A stretch of DNA of 64,000 bases from contig NC_088295.1 in assembly GCF_032854445.1 (NCBI RefSeq), positions 49,401,385-49,465,384 on the forward strand, written 5' to 3'. Position 1 is the first letter of the stretch. Each line of letters starts with the position of its first letter. Of this stretch, positions 24,601 through 36,400 are shown one piece after another. The DNA is from Liolophura sinensis. Its lineage: Eukaryota > Mollusca > Polyplacophora > Chitonida > Chitonidae. Made by a program: the position numbers and the translations under genes. A model generated the notes under the pieces. It was not told the origin of the DNA. It saw nothing but the letters and a program-made list of their open reading frames with translations, and did not search any database.

Positions 24601-24699
24601 CGGTTCGCCTGGAAATCCCCGCACTGAACCTTGGGTAACGAAACGCGTTTATGTTAGTGCGTAGTAAATAGTCCTGTTGCTTCTTTTACAGTCAAAAGT

Positions 24700-24850
24700 C
24701 ATCGACATGATGTTTCACTGACTGCAGAGCAGCCATCGCGATGAGGTCATTCTGCTCAACTCAGGTACATGACGTTATAATCAGCCAATGGTACGCAGGA
24801 ACACAGCGTTCAACTCGTTCGTCCAATGAAAAGTCTACACACATCCTGTT
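24700..24850. promoter_or_regulatory. Possible promoter region
   Basis: Compared with its surroundings this stretch is richer in GC and CpG. It has CRE-like TGACGT (24770), CAGCCAATGG (about 24782) and GTCCAATGAA (about 24821). A minus-strand donor (CAG before GTAAAC, exon end 24539) lies nearby. It could start a leader exon for the DUSP gene or another transcript. No direct evidence of transcription. Confidence 0.25.
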
Positions 24851-25706
24851 TTGTGCGCAGAACGAAGTAAACTCTAAAATGGAATTATCGACCCGTAACT
24901 GACAGAAACTTGTGGTCAGTAGTTTACTTAACTATCAAGAGAAGTGCAAGTACTGTTTGTTGTCTCCGAAGGTTCATCCTTAAGAATTCAGAGCCTTCGT
25001 TTAAGGTTTAATTGCTGTTGCATATGGCTTCTGGTTTACCTTTGGCTTTGGTACTTGTACCGGTATTTGATACCTATTACAACAACAACACGGTGTTAAT
25101 AGCTCATTAGTCACCAGCACGTGTTGCACTGATCAGGTGGTTGTTGAGCGAATTACCGTTGACCAAATCTGTAAGCACTTCACACAGATCAGCTGTGTGC
25201 CCCAAAATAAAAGTGATGTACTTGGTGACACTATGATGAAGCATTTAAATTCCACTTCAAAGAGAACATCAAGCATGATATCATTTAATTTCCACATACA
25301 TGTGTGTTGAAGGATAGTCAACTAAAATAGCCACTTTGATCACTATTATATTGGAAGGCTGTTGACCTGCCTAACGTAAGAGTAATCTCAGACTACACCT
25401 TTCCACGATAGGGAGTCCACCTGCTTGTAGTAGGCCCTGGGATGATGAAGGAATCTTTTAATAGGCATAAGTCAAAATTTAGAACCTCTTTAAAATTGCG
25501 ATTTCTTACGTAAAAGGTACAAATATTGCTTTGCAACGTAAATTCTGTGTAAGCTATTGTAAAATGAATTTCACCTAAAATAATGGAAAGGAATTACCAG
25601 GTTTAGTGATTGAAATTTTCACTTCTGTTAAAATCGCCTCGTGATCCCGGGGCTGGGCGCTTAAAGGGAATAGGTTTTTGATACCTCTGCTAGATATTAT
25701 GGCGGT

Positions 25707-25990
25707 ATCTTAAAATAGGGGGGCCTCCGTGGCTCAGTCGGTGAAAGCGCTAGCGCAGCGTAATGACCCAGGAGTCTCTCACCAATGCGGTCGCTGTGAG
25801 TTCAAGTCCAGCTCATGCTGGCGGCCGTACGTGAGAAGGTCTGCCATCAGCCTGCGGATGGTCGTGGGTTTCCCCCGGGCTGTGCCCGGTTTCCACCCAC
25901 CATAATGCTGGCCGCCATCGTATAAGTGAAATATTCTTGAGTACGGCGTAAAACACCAATCAAAAAAAAAAAAAAAAATCTTAAAATAGG
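25707..25990 (+). mobile_element. Full-length young SINE with perfect 13-bp target duplication and poly(A) tail
   Basis: ATCTTAAAATAGG flanks both sides (25707-25719, 25978-25990). The head GGCCTCCGTGGCTCAGTCGG carries the A box and GAGTTCAAGTCC the B box. The core runs to ACACCAATC, then a pure A run instead of the usual AATAAATAAATA tail. This is the best reference copy of the family in the window. The core resembles what I recall of the Nin-DC SINE domain; unverified. Confidence 0.96.
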
Positions 25991-26939
25991 TGCTGTTTGT
26001 TCATGTATCCGCCCCACTATTCTGATCTGTAGGCCTATAAGCAGAATGTTTTTGCATAGAAAGTTGAAACATAAAATACATACCTGACATGCTCACATTT
26101 CGTGCGGTGTCATCTACTTTCTCTTGAATTTCTCAAAATCTGTCTAGCTTATCACTCCGCTGCCTGATTTTCCATACCAGTGTTCTAATCATAAACTCAG
26201 CGTTTTGACACGAAAATTGTTTTTATAGCTTACATATTGTCACGTTGCCCTGTCTACCTTTTCTCATGTTTCACAAATTCTGCCTGCACGTTTGTTCAAC
26301 TGCTTTTCCATACCTTTGCCTGTGTTCTGTTTCAAGCTTAATGTCCTACATGTTCTATACAGCTTTGCCAAGATAAGGCTGCAATTTCGCTAAAGTGGCA
26401 CAAAGCCATTCTTCATTCCAAATCAGTTCGCATATTAAGATTAATGATATTGTCACTCACTATAAAAATGTCTTAGCACAAGTCTTCCACATAAAATCAG
26501 CAACGATTTGGTATCGACTTTTAGTGGCGTCACTTATCATGTTTGTTAAATCAAAAGTTCACGGAAATCATTGAATATGGTAAATATAATATAAAAGTGA
26601 AAGACAACTTCTGGATAGTGTGCGATATACATGTAACTCCAGAAAGAAGCCGTTTATTTGGACAAAAGTGCATAGGGCTATATAGGCAGCCATTGTGCAT
26701 TCAGTAAGGTCATATATAATACATGCATTTATATGCGTGAAAATAGTAAGCACACATGTTCTCCTTAGCATCCATGCCAGAGAAACCAGTACAGTTCCCT
26801 GCGCAAGTTTTTCCTGAGTGGCCAAGGGTATGTACTCCAGAGGTTCAAACATCACTGCAAGCTAGTCCTTATTTCAAGTTCATCAAAGGCTTGCATAGGT
26901 TACTGTGGGGATGGTTTCTGTCGTGCCAGAGATCAGATC

Positions 26940-27200
26940 TTTTTGCTGTAGTTACATAATTGTCTACAGGGCGGCTTAGAGCCCTGGCTGGATGAGTCAC
27001 CCAAGTCATCTCTGCAAGCGCCAGTGAGGTCGTGTGTTCAAATCCAGCTCCTGTTGTTTCTGGAGGTGTCGTGTGGTACTGGTACCTTCTATGTGGGAGT
27101 GCTTCTGTTTGGGCTCCTGTTCCATAGCCATGTGTAATGTAAACTCTGAAGTTCGTGCTAAAACTGCCATACACACCTTCACCACATTTATGGGTACATG
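26940..27200 (+). mobile_element. Probable third tRNA-derived SINE family
   Basis: GGCTGGATGAGTCACCC and GTGTGTTCAAATCCAGC are spaced like tRNA-type A and B boxes, followed by a T/G-rich body. No tail or target duplication was resolved. Confidence 0.4.
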
Positions 27201-29600
27201 CACTTGGTGGGCTCTTCTTTTATTGCACTGGACTGCAACACGGTCATGATCAGATTAGAGTGGCCTCCCCTTGAATTATACCAGTCCGTACATATCCCAC
27301 ATTTCTATGCTATTGACATTGATTACTTATTAGCAATTTGTCGTAAGATCCATTGTCAGAAACGATAAATGTTGTACTGCATTTCTAAATTGTTACGGTA
27401 CGTAAAGTTTTCTCTTGTGAACATTTTTGCTTTCGTTTTGGCATTCCATGAATGTGTTCCCGTGATGGGCCAACTTTGCTATTTTTTTTTTAATTAACAT
27501 TAAAACACGATACTAGGGGCGGATGGGAGAGGAATTAAGTTGCTTGTCTTTTAGTTAGTAAGCGACACCATCGAGATGCTGGTTAATTTCAGTCAGAGGC
27601 CAGTGTTTCAATCCTGCGGGCAATCCGGTTTCTTCCAGCCATGAGTTTTTTTATCGAGCAAAAATCACCATTCTGTGTAGAATGCCCACCGGAATCGGAA
27701 AACCTCAACCATTTACACAATATAATTTTTTTATAATATAATGGCCGGCTTTATAGACCCAGTTTTAACGAACGTTGTCGTACGGTTAATCGGCACAAAC
27801 TATCAGAAATATATATATCTGGACAGAACCATTTTTTTTCTTGACAACTACAATGTATAAAATTAATATAATGTGTTTTAGCAATGTTTCTTTATCTTAT
27901 GTTTAATTGTCAGTTGCTTCCCCGCTATGCAGTTATATAGCATGTCGTTGGTTCCGCTTAATCTGTAATAATGACTTGTAATGATCACTCCATGTACGTG
28001 AACTGGAGGCCCTGTGCAACACTCTCTGCTATTTGATACCACTTTCGACTCCGAAATACAGTGCCAAGGATGTATCTCGGACACAAACAAAATATGGTGC
28101 TTTTGTGTAATTATTTCAAATGTATGAGTTAATTTCAGTGTCTGTTCAAGATACGTATATTTCGCAGTTGTGGCTATTAGACATCAGTAACGTCAAATTA
28201 GACATCAAACCCTACAAACGATATGGTCAATTTGAGCACGTGAGCAATGCAGGTGATACACGATGAATAACAACCAATGTACCAACAGCCACCTTCACAG
28301 ATCAGTGTGGCCAAAGTTTTTTCCTCTCTCTAGCAGTATATGTCGTCTTAACATCTCGACATTCAGTGGCTCAAATGGATTCATTTTCAAAACAATAAGG
28401 TGATGATTTATAAGCGCGCTATCAGCTTAATTTAGACAGCTCCAAACTTTCATTCAGACCCATAGTATATAGTATTCATATATTCCGAACAAGCGTAACA
28501 GATTTTTCTTAGAACATGGACCTAAAAGTCCGGGAACCAAGAAGGATTTGTTCAAGATCTCAAGTATAGGCTTGAGTCCAAGGAAATGTGAATCTGACAA
28601 ATAGGTCCTACAAACGGTCTTTCTTGAGTTTTGTATCACGTACCAATTACACCTGGCGCTGTCAAAAAAAAATTTGTGTTTTACGCCGTATATACACAAG
28701 AATATTTCACTTTTACGACAGCGGCCAGCATTATGGTGGAAGGAAACCGGAAAAGATCAGTTTAAATAGCATGGATGAGTAAATCAACAATGCAAGCCAG
28801 TATTAAAATACACTCCAAGCTACAATGGGTATTTTTGAGTGTCAGTTCCTGTGCTTTGCTCGTTTAAGAAGGGTTCCAATTAGCAATAATCATGAATTTA
28901 ATAAGCATGATTTGTACCGCTGCATCAGCAAAACCAACGCTAATACTTTCCTTTGGATGCTCTGATGCAAGGTTTTCTCTTTCTGAAGTTTCATCTCCTG
29001 GACAAAGAATGAATAAAAAAGGATCAAATTTCTATGAGCCGTAAGTACTTGGGTTTAATTAGCGCCTCCGTCATATTGGTGCTAAAATATTCTCTGTGGC
29101 TTCGTCATTTGGGATCAACAATTCCTTAGTGACAATACTTGTACTTCGTCCTCTTAATGCGAAGGGCCATCACATAGTGCTAATTATCCCTTTAACTATC
29201 CTATAGTCGAGTACATGTACATCAACCAAACCAATTCTTTCGAGTAGTCTGATTAATGTTTGGCTTTTCTTAAAATTCAGCTCCTGTGAAAAAAACTGCT
29301 TAAGAAAGAGCCAAAATATGGAGCCTCATATCCAGTTTAAGTAGCATGGTTGAGTACATGAACCATTGCTAATATACATTCTACGGTATATATAGGAATT
29401 AAAGATCAGTATTTTGGGTTCCCAGCTCGTTCCCAGCTCCCGGTCTCAAGAAAGGGAGGAAGCAGCGCTAAATTGGTATTTCTATCTGATTGTGAAGTAA
29501 TAACAGCTCACGTATGTTCATAGCTTTAACATTTGACACATACACATTTAACTTTTTTCCCCTCAGTCAATTTACCTCGGTATATGTCAATGCTTAAATA
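27200..29600. other. Intergenic stretch with SINE fragment
   Basis: No supported gene. It contains a tail-end main-family SINE fragment at about 28671-28752 (GTGTTTTACGCCGTA to GGAAACCGG). The remainder is AT-rich and unassigned. Confidence 0.45.
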
Positions 29601-29601
29601 T

Positions 29602-29890
29602 AGTACCAACTTACTATTTATTTATTTGATTGGTGTTTTACGCCGTACTCAAGAATATTTCACTTATACGACGGCGGCCAGCATTATGGTGGGTGGAAAC
29701 CGGGCAGAGCCCGGGGGAAACCCACGACTATCCGCAGGTTACTGAAGACCTTCCCACTTACGGCCGGAGAGGAAGCCAGCATGAGCTGGACTTGAACTCA
29801 AAGCGACCGCATTGGTGAGAGGCCCCTGTGTCATTACGCTGCGCTAGCGCGATAACCGACTGAGCCACGGAGGCCCCAGTACCAACTTAC
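29602..29890 (-). mobile_element. Full-length SINE, main family, 13-bp target duplication
   Basis: AGTACCAACTTAC at 29602-29614 and 29878-29890 flanks element 29615-29877. It is inserted into the start of an older unclassified repeat (AGTACCAACTTACACACCC). Confidence 0.95.
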
Positions 29891-30275
29891 ACACCCACTA
29901 GCACTGTGCATGGCTTAAGCAGAATTTGGTAAAAATGCAGTGATGTTAATTGCAATATATTAGGCGTCACCTGTCTGAAATTACTCAAATGCTGTATGGC
30001 GTCACCGTGGCCGAATGGTAAGCGTGCCAGCGCAACAGAACGAACCGGGTGCCTCTCACTAATGCAACCGCTGTGAATTCAAGTTCAGCTCATACTAGCT
30101 TTCTCTCCAGTCACGTGGGAATGTCTTAAAGCGACCTGCAGATCGTGATGGGTTTATTCCCACCAAACTGATGGAAGCCGTCGATTGTATAAGTGATATA
30201 TTCTTGAGTACGGCGTGGGACACATAAAAAAAAAGAGTCAAATCCTGTGTTGTCATCACATTTAACAATTTAGAA
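29878..30275 (-). repeat. Copy of unclassified interspersed repeat, split by SINE insertions
   Basis: Its pieces CTTACACACCCACTAGCAC, GGCTTAAGCAGAAT, AAATTACTCAAATGCTGT and TGTTGTCATCACATTTAA recur, in the same relative order or in reverse complement, near 38.6, 40.3, 44.4, 46.2-46.5 and 50.3 kb. Confidence 0.6.
29985..30248 (+). mobile_element. SINE, main family, nested in an older repeat
   Basis: Flanks TCAAATGCTGT (29985-29995) and TCAAATCCTGT (30238-30248) match at 10 of 11. The sequence on either side joins to give the TGCTGTGTTGTCATCACATT motif of an unclassified repeat found elsewhere in the window. Confidence 0.88.
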
Positions 30276-30303
30276 ACAGAACGCTCGCCCGCGTCAGTAA
30301 CCC

Positions 30304-30309
30304 TTTATT
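30304..30309 (-). terminator. Poly(A) signal AATAAA of the SLC5-like gene
   Basis: TTTATT on the plus strand reads AATAAA in the sense of the gene, at a normal distance after the terminal stop codon. Confidence 0.6.
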
Positions 30310-30395
30310 CATGTCCTGTCGTGTTTGCGGGAACTGTTGGACTTGTCGGCCAGCAGGGTGTATCTCCGACTGAAGTCCTTGCATCTTCACCAGGA

Positions 30396-30455
30396 TCATC
30401 CGCGAACAAAGGCTTCGTCTTCCTCTTTTCTTCGCTCTAATGAGTCTTTCCTTGG
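30396..30455 (-). CDS. SLC5A8/SLC5A6-like: SLC5-like terminal exon (19 codons plus stop)
   Basis: The acceptor TTGACAG precedes a phase-0 frame, PRKDSLERRKEEDEAFVRG, ending in TGA at 30398-30396. The highly charged sequence suits a cytoplasmic tail. A consensus AATAAA lies 87 bases after the stop, which supports this as the last exon. It is 2.4 kb from exon 15, so its linkage is less certain than that of the other exons. Confidence 0.7.
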   Translation of the reverse strand, partial: PRKDSLERRKEEDEAFVRG

Positions 30456-33400
30456 CTGTCAACCAAAAGAATTATAAAAAGCTAAATCGGTGTTTACGAT
30501 CATACATTCATAAGCAATCACACTTTCGTTCATGTACTGCTATTATTACTGCTATATTATCTTTCGGAATTTCCCGTTTTCGTAACACAATATTGTGTAT
30601 TCGGCTTATAGGCCTAGCGTAGTTACGTTAATCGAAGTGTAAAGTGTAACACACACATACAACTCGAGCTATACTATGGACGGGCGTTCCAATTCGATAA
30701 TCGCAAGACCTAGGTCTACATGTATTTCTAAACTCTACAACATCAATTTCCAAAGGAATAAGTATGAAATAATTATATAGTATGCAAGTATGCATGCATG
30801 CTTGGGGTTTATCCGACCCGGCTTTGTTCCCGGGGTCTCCCGATATATAAATAGCAACTTATGCTGGTAACATGTATACAAGACAAACAGTAATCAGTTT
30901 CCAATGATGCAGGGAAGGCATTCGATATTTTAGGAATGATACCCAAATCAAATTTCAAACTCGTAGTCCTTGAATAATTTTGAGGTCGAATACACTAAAA
31001 CATAATATCTCTGCCGCGCTTAGATTGCAGACTGATAATAAAATCAACATGTGGATACAATACTAGCACTATGTCCATGTAATACAAACACCATGTCGAG
31101 GTAATATAAGCACCATGTCGATGTAATACAAGCACCATGTTGATGTAATACGTCATACAAACACCATGCCGTTTTCCATGGAAAAGAGAGACAAGTTCCG
31201 AAATGACAACAGTTTCTTCACCTAGATGAAGATGAGCAAAGACCGCAATGAAATGAACCTGAACATTGATCTCTCTGGACAGCCGCGTCGTTGTCGGTGC
31301 GTACACCAGTGGAATTGCTTTGTGCTTTGGGCTTAGTGACAGCTGGCTTCCGATTTTTGCAGCAATCAGAAAATATCTATTACAGCTTCTAAATGATTTG
31401 TTTCATGTATCTGCACAAAGTTATTTATTTAAAGAGGTACATAGTACATTGGTGGGGATTATTTTTTGGCCAGAGGAATTGCCGTGTTGAGAAATATCAC
31501 TTTGCTGGAGTCCCTCAATAGATCATGCTCTGCTGGAAAAAAGTGTTTGAAGGCTACATAAACAGAAATTAGCAGCATTCTTTCAGGCTGACGTAGGTCA
31601 ACCTATTGGGTATCCTTAAACTCTGTTCGAAAAACTTACTAAATTGGTTAATGCGAACATAAACGATAATAAGTGGTAAATGTATGTTGTTTGTTACGGC
31701 ATCATGTGTATGGAGCTTCATCTAACACCACATCAATATCGCTAATATATAAGTGAAATACATTTGTTGTACAAACCTATACATGTGCGTCGCATACGTA
31801 TTAATTAAGGTGAATTTTAATATTTAGAAAACTTCGCCAGACTTTAGTCGCTAAAATGGCGATTTCATGAACCAATGACTCTTGCCAACCAATGAAACCA
31901 CTGTGTAAGTCAGTTACCGCCGTTGGTTTCGGTGTCCAAGCTGGACGATCACCCAGTCTTGGCCGTCATTTGTCACCAAACTGTAACGCCTGATTAGATG
32001 GCGGCGCTTTCGATATTCTCAGTTTGCCCGATTTTGGACTTTCGAAATGCGATATCTTGGCTGTTTTGGGAATTGACGTTGCGATTATTGAGCCGGGAAG
32101 GACATTTTGGTTGACAACTGGTATACGAATGTCTCTTTCGACGGCAGATAAAATATTGGCCTACAACAACAAAAGTCGAAGACACCATACATGATACTCC
32201 ACCAAGTCACAGTATACTGACACGAGGTAAACCAGTCCTGTTTTCTTGCTCTAACCTCTCAGTACTGAGCGCCAAGTCTTTGGTATGACCCAACCTGGGT
32301 TGGATTTCAGTCCCTCAGCTTCAATTAGCGGCAGTTTTAAAGACAAGGTTGATGCATTTGTTAGTTAATGACACCCTCTTCTCAGATCTACGTTCATTTG
32401 GAAAAGAAGATTCTAAGAAGAATTCATGTCACTGTACAACGTGACAGCAAACTCTCGCTTTACATAGCTCCCTAGAAAGAAAAAACACGTCCGTCCCGAA
32501 TAAAACGTAAACCAGTGTCCTTCAATAGAAACAGTCGGGTCCTTGGGATATAGAAATAACTCACGCTTGATTGGTTAAAACTGATAAGGTGGCGGCGCTT
32601 TCGACATTCTAAGTTTGCTCGATTTTGATCTTTTGAAATGCGATATCTTGGCTGTTTTGGGAAATGACCTTGCGATTATTGAACCGGGACGTCCAGTTTG
32701 GTTAACAACTGGTTTACGAATGTCTTTTTCGACGGCACACTTTTTAAACTTTATATTGGATAATTCAGCGTTCGATGCTTGATTGTTGCCCTTTCTTTAA
32801 TTCAGCCATCAAATCTGAGTTGGCCTTGTCTACATGTATGTCATTCAACTCACGTTTAGCTCCATGAGCTCTGCAGCTTGGCAGCTTTCCTGCTCTGAGG
32901 CCGAATCAGTCTCTTTTCCCGTGAAGAAATACCCGCGGATGAAGTGTGAGAGACAGAGAGGATTAACCTCCCTTGGATTTGTAAATCCTGAAAAAAAGGT
33001 TGTGAAACAATTTCAGATAAAAGGCTTTATTTAATAGCTCATTGTTCCACAAATGGGCTGTATAAGAGTTGGATATTTTATATTCAGCAGACGTGCGTTA
33101 TGATAAAATGTCTGATATTATGCCTTATACACATATAGGCGTTGTCTAATGACAGGTGCATAACAGCAACGACAAATTTGAACAGTGTTTGCATCATTGG
33201 CTGTTGAATTTATTTATTTATTTGATTGGTGTTTTACCCCATACTCAAGAATATTTCACTTATACGACGGCGGCCAGCATTATGGTGGGTGGAAACCGGG
33301 CAGTGCCCGGGGGAAACCCACGACCATCCGCAGGTTTCTGGAAGACCTTCCCAAGTACGGCCGGAGAGGAAGCCAGCATGAGATGGACTTGAACTTACAG

Positions 33401-36400
33401 CGACCGCATTAGTGAGAGACTCCTGGGTCATTACGCTGCGCTAGCGCACTAACCAACTGAGCCACGGAGGCCCCCCTTGTTGAATTTAGAATCATTCTGA
33501 AGTGCAAATACATGATAATTTAGAATTGAATTAAAGACCAAGAATCGTAAGCTAAGACGTTGCCATATAGTAGTTACGATCTACTTAGCTGATAAGATTT
33601 CTTTGTGGAACATGGCACGCCAAAATATTTGACGATACAGTGTAATATGCTCAACTTCGAATGACGAAATGATGAAGACACCCAATAAATAATTATCAAT
33701 GAACTTAAAAGACAGCTAAATCAGCGAGTCAAACTTATACAGGAAAAGTGTTTAAGATGTAATTCACTCAGTTATCGAAGTGGTATCATCTCGACCACAT
33801 CAAAATCTCATGTACGCACTAGTATTTGTACACGCGTATGGACCAAAACGGAAAACGCGTGCGCGCACGACTCTTTACACTCCCTTGAGTTTTTCTCGTG
33901 TGCACGCGAGATTTTCGAGCGTTTTGTTTTCTCGCTTGCACTCGACATTTCGAGGCACATGCGTGTAGAAATTTGCCATTTAATGGTGTCATTCTGTTAG
34001 CATTTGTTAACGTGGGCGTTGTAAGTTTCGCGCGCTTGTTCCCGTTTTGTCCCACACACACGTGTAGCTCGGGTTTATATATATGGTCGAGACGTCCAGG
34101 TATCGCGTGGGCACTATCGGCTTCCATACTCACCGGTGATGGCGCTGACGACAATGCAGACGACGACTGCTACAATGACACCAACTGATGAATAAGTTGT
34201 GAAGGACAAGGCGTACATCTTCTCCAATCCAACGCTGAAAACGTAAAACACAAAGTACATGTAATTTACAAGCATGGTGAAACGAGTCAAATGAAAATAT
34301 ATCACCAGATGTCCGTCAAATGACTTGAAGGCTAGGGTTTCAAACGTTTTTCGGTGAAATAAATGCTTTCTGAATCAAACTATTGGAGCCTGCTGACCAA
34401 GTCATCGAACGTGCCGCAAGCACTGAGAACGGGGAAATCTACAAATTCTCTGATCAGGGTTGGATTTGAACCCGCATCATGTGCCCCAACTACTGAAGCC
34501 ATAAGCAGTATTAAAGACGACACAATACATCGCTGAAAACATAATACACTTACCAGGATTCCGGTGTTTTAAAGCCTCTGTCAGCACTGCTGTTGGAAAA
34601 GAGAGACAGTGAGCCTGTGACGTTCGTGGGGCAGGAGTCGGTTCCGCCAAGTGGAAGCCAGGGTGACTGGATGCCTGTGAGCTGTGCCCCCAGGGTAATC
34701 CACATACACATCCCCACACCACTAAGTCCACCGGCTAACGCGCCCTGCATGAGGGGATGAGGTTTAGTACCCATACCAATTGGTAACATGTTGTTTACCA
34801 GTTGGCTCTGAATTGAACAGTGCTACCCGAAAAGGCTCTAGCATAGTATCAGTCTATGAAGGCCGATTGTAAGGCGAGCTTCGTTCCACTGTTCTATACA
34901 ATGATAGAAAATGGCACGAAAGTACGGAGAGATGGAACGATAGCGCGAAGCGATGATACAATATTGCAAAACGATGCCACGATAGCACGAAGCGATAAAA
35001 CGATGCTGGGACAGTTCCATCGCTTTTAAATATCGTGTCACCGCTTTGCTCCATCGTTTAATTCCATCGTTCCATTGTTTTGCTCTATCGTGCCACCGCT
35101 TCGTTACATCACTTGATAGTATGGTGTCATCGCTTCATTCCATCGTACTATCGGCCTTACGATACAAAAACAGCATGCAGTTTACATTATATGATCGCTA
35201 ATGTTCATTTTAACCAATTCAGTAAGTTGTTTCAATGAATACAAGAAATTAGCTCGTAGTTTTTTTTATTCTGTCAAGCATTCTGCAAATTTTTATATTT
35301 AAATAGCAAAAATATTTTCTCAGCAGATCACGTTCTCGATTCGCAGTCTAGTGTCATGGAACACGTTCATATCATTCAACGTGGAAATTTTCAGTAACCA
35401 CTGACAGTTCATTACTGCAAAACTATGGTTATCAATCAACCTGTCAATCAATCAATCAAGTTGTAACCGAGCAGAACCAAATTGTAACCAGTTGGCATCG
35501 CAAGGAAAGGTTCAGCTTGGTAACAACCTGTGGGGTTTACCTTTGAGTTTGCCCAGGGTAAGAACGCTCCCGCCAGAAATACTCCCGTCATAGGACCGTC
35601 AAGTGACCCCAAAAGAGCGGTGCCCACCTGAAACAAGCTTTGTTGGAATCATCCTGGTAACTTGGACCGACCCATCCCAGCAACATGAACCGGCCTACCC
35701 AGGGAACAGGGACTAGCACATCCACAGAACATCGGCCTGCCCATCCAGGGAAAATAAACCGGCATATCCAAGGAAAATGAACTATACCATTTAGGAAAAA
35801 TATATTAATTTAACAGGGGTGGGTGAAACTGTTTCTCGCAACTTTTCTTTACAGAAATTCTTTTGACTTGGCGACGAGGTTATAGCTACAGAAATATAGC
35901 TTACCTGTGTGATAGGTCCACCATAGGCCATCACCATGAAGGAAAAACCCACCGAAATTACGCCGAATATAACAACTGCAATAAAATTTAAATTTAAGAG
36001 TTGAAGCTTTCGTATACCAGCCATCAACCAAAATTGACTTCCCAGATCAATACTGGCCAAGCCAATTCCCAAAACGACGTTTAACACAAACCACAAAAGA
36101 AGTAAGAAAGTATGCAAGTACGAAATTTGTTGGAGCTATTCAACACGACAAATATGCTGCAGTAAAAACTGATAGTTCCTTTGTAGTTTGTCTCAAACGT
36201 TGGTTAGGAAATTGCGGTCCATTATTATTTTTGGTTGGTATACGAATATCAGCTGATAGATTCAACCAGTTTTCATGCGAACACAAGCTTAAGAGCCGTT
36301 GGAGATGCACTTTCACAAATACGGAATGGCACTGAGCTTGCCTTAGCATATGCCTAAATGACTCCCAACGATGCAGAACGCAACTATTCCACCATTCAAC

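Noticed and set aside
25720-25800. tRNA gene-like sequence with A and B boxes
   Set aside because: It is the head of a SINE: it is followed by the SINE core, flanked by target duplications, and lacks a convincing cloverleaf. The same applies to the other SINE heads.
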